Source: an uncultured Eubacteriales bacterium (GTDB lineage: Bacteria > Bacillota > Clostridia > Christensenellales > CAG-917). From it: 64,000 nucleotides of DNA. This document shows, in pieces, positions 59,479 through 64,000 of the stretch; the stretch's first letter is position 1; each line of letters starts with the position of its first letter. The notes under the pieces were generated by a model that did no database searches, was not told where the DNA came from, and saw only the letters and a list, made by a program, of their open reading frames with translations. The position numbers and the translations under genes were made by a program. The DNA lies in NCBI GenBank assembly GCA_900549225.1, contig URNP01000003.1:1-64000 (forward strand). The letters are read 5' to 3'.

Positions 59479-59961
59479 ATGAAAAAACAAGTTGAAATCT
59501 ACACTGACGGTGCGTGTTCCGGCAATCCGGGTATCGGAGGCTGGGGTTGCGTTATGCTCTACAAAAACCATAAAAAAGAGGCTAGCGGAGCAGAACAATC
59601 CACCACCAACAACCGTATGGAACTCACCGCCATCATACAAGGGCTCAAAATGCTCAAAGAACCGTGCATCGTCACCGTTTACAGCGACAGCGCGTATTCC
59701 GTCGAGCCGTTTCTCAAAGGCTGGATAAACGGCTGGATTATGAAAGGTTGGCGCACGTCGAGCAAAGACGAAGTGAAAAACGTCGATTTGTGGAAGGAAC
59801 TTCTCTCTCTCATGCAAATCCACGAAGTGTCTTACGTTAAAGTCAAAGGTCACGCCGACAACGAACTCAACAACCGTTGCGACGCTCTTGCCCGCGGCGC
59901 AATAAAAGAACTTCAAAAAACTCTGCCTGCCACTCTTCCGCCCATTCCCGACGGAATTTAA
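59479..59961 (+). CDS. rnhA: Ribonuclease HI
   Basis: Degrades RNA in RNA-DNA hybrids, 160 residues. The catalytic residues are visible: Asp in IYTDGACSGNPGIGGWG, Glu in TNNRMELTAIIQ, Asp in VYSDSAYSV, and the last Asp in GHADNELNNRCDALA, with the flexible-loop His present. No hybrid-binding domain precedes it. The GTG at 59464 is a less likely start. It is followed by a terminator shared with ispH-rpsA. Confidence 0.96.
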   Translation: MKKQVEIYTDGACSGNPGIGGWGCVMLYKNHKKEASGAEQSTTNNRMELTAIIQGLKMLKEPCIVTVYSDSAYSVEPFLKGWINGWIMKGWRTSSKDEVKNVDLWKELLSLMQIHEVSYVKVKGHADNELNNRCDALARGAIKELQKTLPATLPPIPDGI

Positions 59962-60023
59962 GGATATACTCATTCCGATTCGTTCTGTAAGAACAAAATT
60001 GTCCAACTCAAAAATAAATATAA

Positions 60024-60058
60024 AAAAACCGTTGCGCTAGGCAACGGTTTTAGTTTTT
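60024..60058. terminator. Bidirectional terminator between rnhA and ispH-rpsA
   Basis: AAACCGTTGC pairs with GCAACGGTTT around GCTAG, with A- and T-rich flanks. Confidence 0.85.
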
Positions 60059-60070
60059 ATCAAACAAGGA

Positions 60071-62419
60071 TTATTCAGCGGGTTCTTCAACTTTTTTCTT
60101 GCGAGTGGTCTTCTTTGCAGGAACAGGTTCTGCTTCTTCGTCTGCAAGGTTGAGGTTGAGGTTCTTGAACAAATCGCCGAGAGTTGCGGAAGAACTTCCG
60201 GAAACCCATTCTTTGGGTTCGTTTGAAGTTTCTTTCTTCGCACCGCGACGTTCGCGTTTGTTTTCGCCGTCAGCGACCTTTTGCTCGAACTTCTTGACTC
60301 TTGAAGATCTCTTTGCCGCTTTCTCTTCGTCGGTTGCATCAACTTGACCCTCTGCTTGTGCAGTTTCTTCGGGTGCGGGGAGCAATTCCTTGATGGAGAG
60401 AGTGATGCGGTTGTCGTCGAATCCGATGATCTTTGCTTCAACTTCTTGACCGACCGTCAACGCTTCGTTTGCGTCTTTGATCCAGTTGTGAGAGATTTGA
60501 GAAACGTGGACGAGTCCGTCAACGCCGTCGTCGATTGAAACGAATGCGCCATAGGGGAAGATTCTTTCAACTTTGCCCTTGATGACCGTACCGACGGGGA
60601 ACTTCTCTGCCGCAACTTCGTAAGGTTTCTTTTGGAGTTGCTTGTAGCCTAGAGAGATCTTGCCCGTTTCTCTGTCCATCTTGAGGACTACGAAGTCGTA
60701 ACTCTCGCCGATGGTGAGAACCGTGGACGGATCGGTGATCTTGTTCCAGGAAAGTTCGGAGATGTGTGCGAGGCAATCGAAGCCGCGAACGTTTACGAAC
60801 GCGCCGAATTGCGTGAATCTCTTAACTTTGCCGGTGACGATGTCGTGCACGTGAATATTGTTCCAGAAAAGATCTTCTTTCTCTTTCTTCTCTCTTTCGA
60901 GGATGATGCGTTGAGACGCGAAGAGGTATCTGGATTTCTTTTGGGGTTTGTCCTCTGCTTGAGCGGTTTCTTCGCCCTCTGCTTCGGTGTTTTCTTTTTC
61001 CTTCGGAGGCATAAGCGTCAAGCGGAGCGTTTTGCCCTTGTAGTCTTCGAGGTTGCTGACGTAGCCCATTCTGATTTGGCTTGCCGGCACGAAGATGGTG
61101 TATTGACCGAGTCTTCCTCTCAAACCGCCCTTGACAACTTCAGTCATGGTCAAAGAGAATTCGCCTTGAGCAAGAGCCTTTTCTGCTTCTTCCTCTTCAA
61201 GACGCACTGCGTCGACGTCCTTCTTGGACAAAGACACGTACTCTTTGTTGACAGCAAGAATAGTTGCTTGAATTTCGTCGCCTTCTTTGAAGTCGGCAGG
61301 ATTGTAGTTGCCGTCCAAAGATGCTTCACTCTTATCAATGAAACCGTCTTTCTTTCCGCCGATTGCGACGTAAATGCCGCTATCGCCTGCGCTGATGACT
61401 TTTCCTCTGATGCGTTTGCCGACTTTGTAATTGGTGTAGCCGACGGATGTTGCAGATTTCAAAAGGTCTGCCATCGTGGTGGGTTCTTTTTCTTCGGCGA
61501 CTTGTTGCTCTTGAAGTGTTGCCTCGTTTTTCACTTCAGTTTCTACTGTTTCCACAGCGTTCTTTTGAGTTTCACTCATAAGTCTTGTTACCTCCTGTAT
61601 CAACCACGGCGGAGTCGACGCTCCTGCGACAATCGATACACTTTGAATATCCTTGATAAATTTTGTTTGATTCAGAGCGTCGTTTGCGTTTTCGACGAAA
61701 AACGTACTCGGATTGACCTCTTTTGCCACCTCGTACAAACGTCTCGTGTTTGCACTGGTGTGACTTCCGAGAACCAAAACCGCGTCGGTTTTTGCAGCGA
61801 GTGCGCGCGCTTCGTCCTGTTTCACTTTTGTAGTATAACAAATAGTGTTAAAAATGCCAACTAATTTATTGTAGTTTTTTGCAAAAATCTTTGCATTTTC
61901 TTCAATTTTTTCATATTTTTCGGGCAATATCGTGGTTTGGAAGAGAATCGAGGTCGGTTTGTCGCCGATCGGCAGGATTTCATCGTCCGAAACGACTTTG
62001 CAATTTTCGCCTGCGTAAGAGGCTACGCCGACGACTTCGTCGTGATTTTTGTCTCCAACGATAATCACGTCGTCGCCGAGTTGCGCCCTTTCGTTCGCTA
62101 TCTTCTGATTGCGCTTGACGACGGGACAAGTCGCATCGAAAAGCACTACGCCCCTACGCTTCAATCTCTCTTCGAGCTCTTTGGTTATGCCGTGGGCGCG
62201 TATGAGGGCAACGTCGCCCTCTTTGAGATTGTCCGCATCCGCTATATCGATGCAAATCGCGCCTTTTTCTAAAAGGAAAGCCGTGACGAGTTCGTTGTGT
62301 ACGACCTCGCCCAAAGTATAGATTTTTCCGTACTTTTCGGCAAGCGCGACGGCTTGGTCAACCGCACTTTTAACGCCCTTGCAAAAGCCTGCGTTTTTTG
62401 CGAGAATAACTTTCAACAT
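60071..62419 (-). CDS. ispH-rpsA: Fused IspH reductase and ribosomal protein S1
   Basis: One frame of 782 residues. Residues 1-283 are IspH, the [4Fe-4S] enzyme that ends the MEP pathway, with cluster Cys in NAGFCKGVKSA, FDATCPVVKRN and FNTICYTTKVKQ. After a linker, residues about 330-700 contain four S1 RNA-binding repeats (for example GKRIRGKVISAGDSGIYVAIGGKKDGFI and VGTVIKGKVERIFPYGAFVSIDDGVDGLVHVSQISH). The tail is Lys/Glu/Ala-rich. The same fusion is known in several Clostridia. It lies 28 bases after cmk-plsC. Confidence 0.96.
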   Translation of the reverse strand: MLKVILAKNAGFCKGVKSAVDQAVALAEKYGKIYTLGEVVHNELVTAFLLEKGAICIDIADADNLKEGDVALIRAHGITKELEERLKRRGVVLFDATCPVVKRNQKIANERAQLGDDVIIVGDKNHDEVVGVASYAGENCKVVSDDEILPIGDKPTSILFQTTILPEKYEKIEENAKIFAKNYNKLVGIFNTICYTTKVKQDEARALAAKTDAVLVLGSHTSANTRRLYEVAKEVNPSTFFVENANDALNQTKFIKDIQSVSIVAGASTPPWLIQEVTRLMSETQKNAVETVETEVKNEATLQEQQVAEEKEPTTMADLLKSATSVGYTNYKVGKRIRGKVISAGDSGIYVAIGGKKDGFIDKSEASLDGNYNPADFKEGDEIQATILAVNKEYVSLSKKDVDAVRLEEEEAEKALAQGEFSLTMTEVVKGGLRGRLGQYTIFVPASQIRMGYVSNLEDYKGKTLRLTLMPPKEKENTEAEGEETAQAEDKPQKKSRYLFASQRIILEREKKEKEDLFWNNIHVHDIVTGKVKRFTQFGAFVNVRGFDCLAHISELSWNKITDPSTVLTIGESYDFVVLKMDRETGKISLGYKQLQKKPYEVAAEKFPVGTVIKGKVERIFPYGAFVSIDDGVDGLVHVSQISHNWIKDANEALTVGQEVEAKIIGFDDNRITLSIKELLPAPEETAQAEGQVDATDEEKAAKRSSRVKKFEQKVADGENKRERRGAKKETSNEPKEWVSGSSSATLGDLFKNLNLNLADEEAEPVPAKKTTRKKKVEEPAE

Positions 62420-62447
62420 TCACCTCGAAACGACTAAACACGATCGA

Positions 62448-63866
62448 TTATTTCTTCTTTTTGCCCTTCGTCACTTTTTCGACGTACTCGTTGCAAAGAC
62501 GACGGGTTTCGTCCATTTTTTCTTTGATGACTTCGGTTGCGGCGTGATTTTCGTCAATTGTGCGCGCACCGTAGAATTGCTCGAGCGTAAACGGCTCGCC
62601 GACGTAAAGCCAGTTCTTTCTGAACGCCTTGGGGCTTTGATAATAAATCATCGGCACGATGGGCACCTTGGATTTGATCGCAAAACGAGCGGTACCCGTC
62701 TTGAATTCCGCCATATGTTGCGTACCCTCTTTATTTCTCGTTCCCTCGGGGAAAATGAGCAATTGTTTGCCGTCTTTGAGCACTCTCAAAACCTGCTTGA
62801 CCGATTCGATATCGGCTTCGCCTCTGCGTACGGGAATCGCACCCATTTTGTGAAGAAACCAACCCGCAACGGGATTGGTGAACAGTTCGTACTTTGCAAG
62901 TGCGTGCGCCTCTTTTTTAAAGAGAACGAAGTACGGAATCATCGAGTCCATCTTTGAATAGTGGTTGCAAGTGAAAAGTGCGCCCTTGACCTTTTTTGCA
63001 TTCTCCGCGCCGATGACTTTTGTCGGCCACACGAGCATTTGCACGGGGCGAAGAATCACTCTCAAAAATCTGTAGAAAGCAAAACTCTTTTCGGGATTAT
63101 AATACGTCTTGATTCTTGCAAGCGTTTTCTTGTCCATCTCGCTTGACGGAATTATGGTTGACGGCTGTTTTTCGGCATTCTGTTCGGCTAAATTCTCTTT
63201 TTTCGTTTTGATATGAACCACCTCTTTGACGTGTGAGACGACGTCCTCGACGCTCATTTGCGTGGTGTCCACGAAGTCTGCGTCTTCCGCTTGTTTGAGC
63301 GGCGCAACCTCGCGGTGCGAGTCGTTGTAATCACGCTGAATTATATCTTTCAAAAGCGTGTCGTAATCGACGGTTTCGCCTTTTTCCTGCAAATCTTTAA
63401 GGCGTCTTTTCGCTCTTTCTTCGGCAGAAGCGGTGAGATAGAACTTGCAGTTTGCGTTCGGAAGAACGAATGTTCCGATATCTCTGCCGTCAAGCACGAC
63501 ATCGTTTTTGCTTGCAAAATCACGCTGTAAATCCACCATTTTGTATCTTACGCAAGGCAACGCGGATATATCGCTTGCGGCTTTTGACATATAGTGTTCG
63601 CGAAGATGCGGCGTGGCGTCGATTCCGTTGACGAAAATGTGTTGCACGCCGTTATCGTCGTATTTGACGTCCATTTTCAAATCTTTGAGCATCTCGGACA
63701 CCTTCTCTTCGTCCTTGACGTCGATACCGTTTTGGATTGCCAAATAGGCAGTCGCGCGATACATTGCGCCCGTGTCGAGATAGATGATTCCAAGATCTTT
63801 TGCCACCGCTTTTGCGATCGTGCTCTTGCCTGCGCCGGCAGGTCCGTCTATTGCGATATTAATCAT
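62448..63866 (-). CDS. cmk-plsC: Fused cytidylate kinase and 1-acylglycerol-3-phosphate acyltransferase
   Basis: One 472-residue frame. Residues 1-220 are CMP kinase: AIDGPAGAGKSTIAKAVAKDLG (P-loop), YLDTGAMYRATAYLA, VVLDGRDIGTFVLPNANCKFYLTAS and RDYNDSHREVAPLK. Residues about 275-460 are PlsC: TCNHYSKMDSMIPYF (the H(x4)D motif), FLHKMGAIPVRRGE, LLIFPEGTRNKEGT and VPIVPMIYY. In most Clostridia these are adjacent separate genes before ispH-rpsA. Here no stop separates them, and the linker (about 225-270) is charged. GGAGGGAAT precedes the ATG. Confidence 0.94.
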   Translation of the reverse strand: MINIAIDGPAGAGKSTIAKAVAKDLGIIYLDTGAMYRATAYLAIQNGIDVKDEEKVSEMLKDLKMDVKYDDNGVQHIFVNGIDATPHLREHYMSKAASDISALPCVRYKMVDLQRDFASKNDVVLDGRDIGTFVLPNANCKFYLTASAEERAKRRLKDLQEKGETVDYDTLLKDIIQRDYNDSHREVAPLKQAEDADFVDTTQMSVEDVVSHVKEVVHIKTKKENLAEQNAEKQPSTIIPSSEMDKKTLARIKTYYNPEKSFAFYRFLRVILRPVQMLVWPTKVIGAENAKKVKGALFTCNHYSKMDSMIPYFVLFKKEAHALAKYELFTNPVAGWFLHKMGAIPVRRGEADIESVKQVLRVLKDGKQLLIFPEGTRNKEGTQHMAEFKTGTARFAIKSKVPIVPMIYYQSPKAFRKNWLYVGEPFTLEQFYGARTIDENHAATEVIKEKMDETRRLCNEYVEKVTKGKKKK

Positions 63867-64000
63867 ATTCCCTCCGATTTTTCAGAGAATTGTTCTTTGG
63901 TTTATACTTTACGGACAAAGTCCGTAGATTTTCGGATAATAATTCGTTTTTCCGCCTTTTGGGCCGATTTATCGTAGAATCAAGCGGATTTTTTGAGGAT
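63867..64000. other. Upstream region of cmk-plsC, end of window
   Basis: No gene is visible in the last 134 bases. An ACGGAC-AAA-GTCCGT hairpin lies at 63912-63926. The promoter of cmk-plsC is probably here or just beyond the window. Confidence 0.4.

Overview
This 64 kb window looks like chromosome from an endospore-forming member of the Clostridia, probably an uncultured gut lineage, with moderate GC. The evidence is the spoIIAA-spoIIAB-sigF operon followed by spoVAC-spoVAD-spoVAE, a yunB homologue, the Clostridia-type ispH-rpsA fusion, and the conserved rpsB-tsf-pyrH-frr-uppS-cdsA-dxr-rseP-ispG-polC-rimP-nusA-rnpM-ylxQ-infB-rbfA-nrnA-truB-ribF order. No 16S gene is present, so I do not name a genus.

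Layout. From 1 to 9 kb (+ strand): pheST, a mutS2 without the Smr domain, a small membrane protein, and a cysteine desulfurase-thiI pair for tRNA 4-thiouridine. A class A penicillin-binding protein lies opposite at 9-11.3 kb. From 11.4 to 19.8 kb (+ strand): miaB-mutS-mutL-miaA-ynbB, which serves tRNA i6A/ms2i6A modification and mismatch repair, with hfq missing from its usual place. From 20 to 21 kb there is an orphan ART-like protein. From 21 to 42.5 kb (- strand) runs the translation, lipid and isoprenoid cluster: ruvX, a DUF1292 protein, rpsB, tsf, pyrH, frr, uppS, cdsA, dxr, rseP, ispG, a PolC-like protein with no polymerase, rimP, nusA, rnpM, ylxQ, infB, rbfA, nrnA, truB, ribF and an endonuclease IV. 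From 42.5 to 46.4 kb: an ABC exporter and rarA. From 46.4 to 51 kb: sporulation genes. From 51.2 to 51.8 kb: six tRNA genes. From 52 to 59 kb is the more accessory part: an EamA transporter, an MFS transporter, a GNAT acetyltransferase, a tyrosine recombinase, and a PadR-coiled-coil-membrane protein, followed by tRNA-Trp with a duplicated 3' end. From 59.5 to 64 kb: rnhA, then ispH-rpsA and a cmk-plsC fusion.

The most notable observations are these. Two related repeat arrays (about 38.2-38.5 kb and 41.3-41.7 kb) flank rpsB-tsf-pyrH. Each ends in a long foldable hairpin that starts inside the stop codon of the upstream gene. The gene in the polC position keeps only the N-terminal, OB and DEDDh exonuclease parts. 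A PadR-type regulator is fused to a long coiled coil and four membrane segments next to a tyrosine recombinase. The 3' end of tRNA-Trp and its terminator are duplicated 185 bp downstream. SpoVAD carries an extra charged segment of about 60 residues. No CRISPR array, transposase or prophage structural gene was seen.
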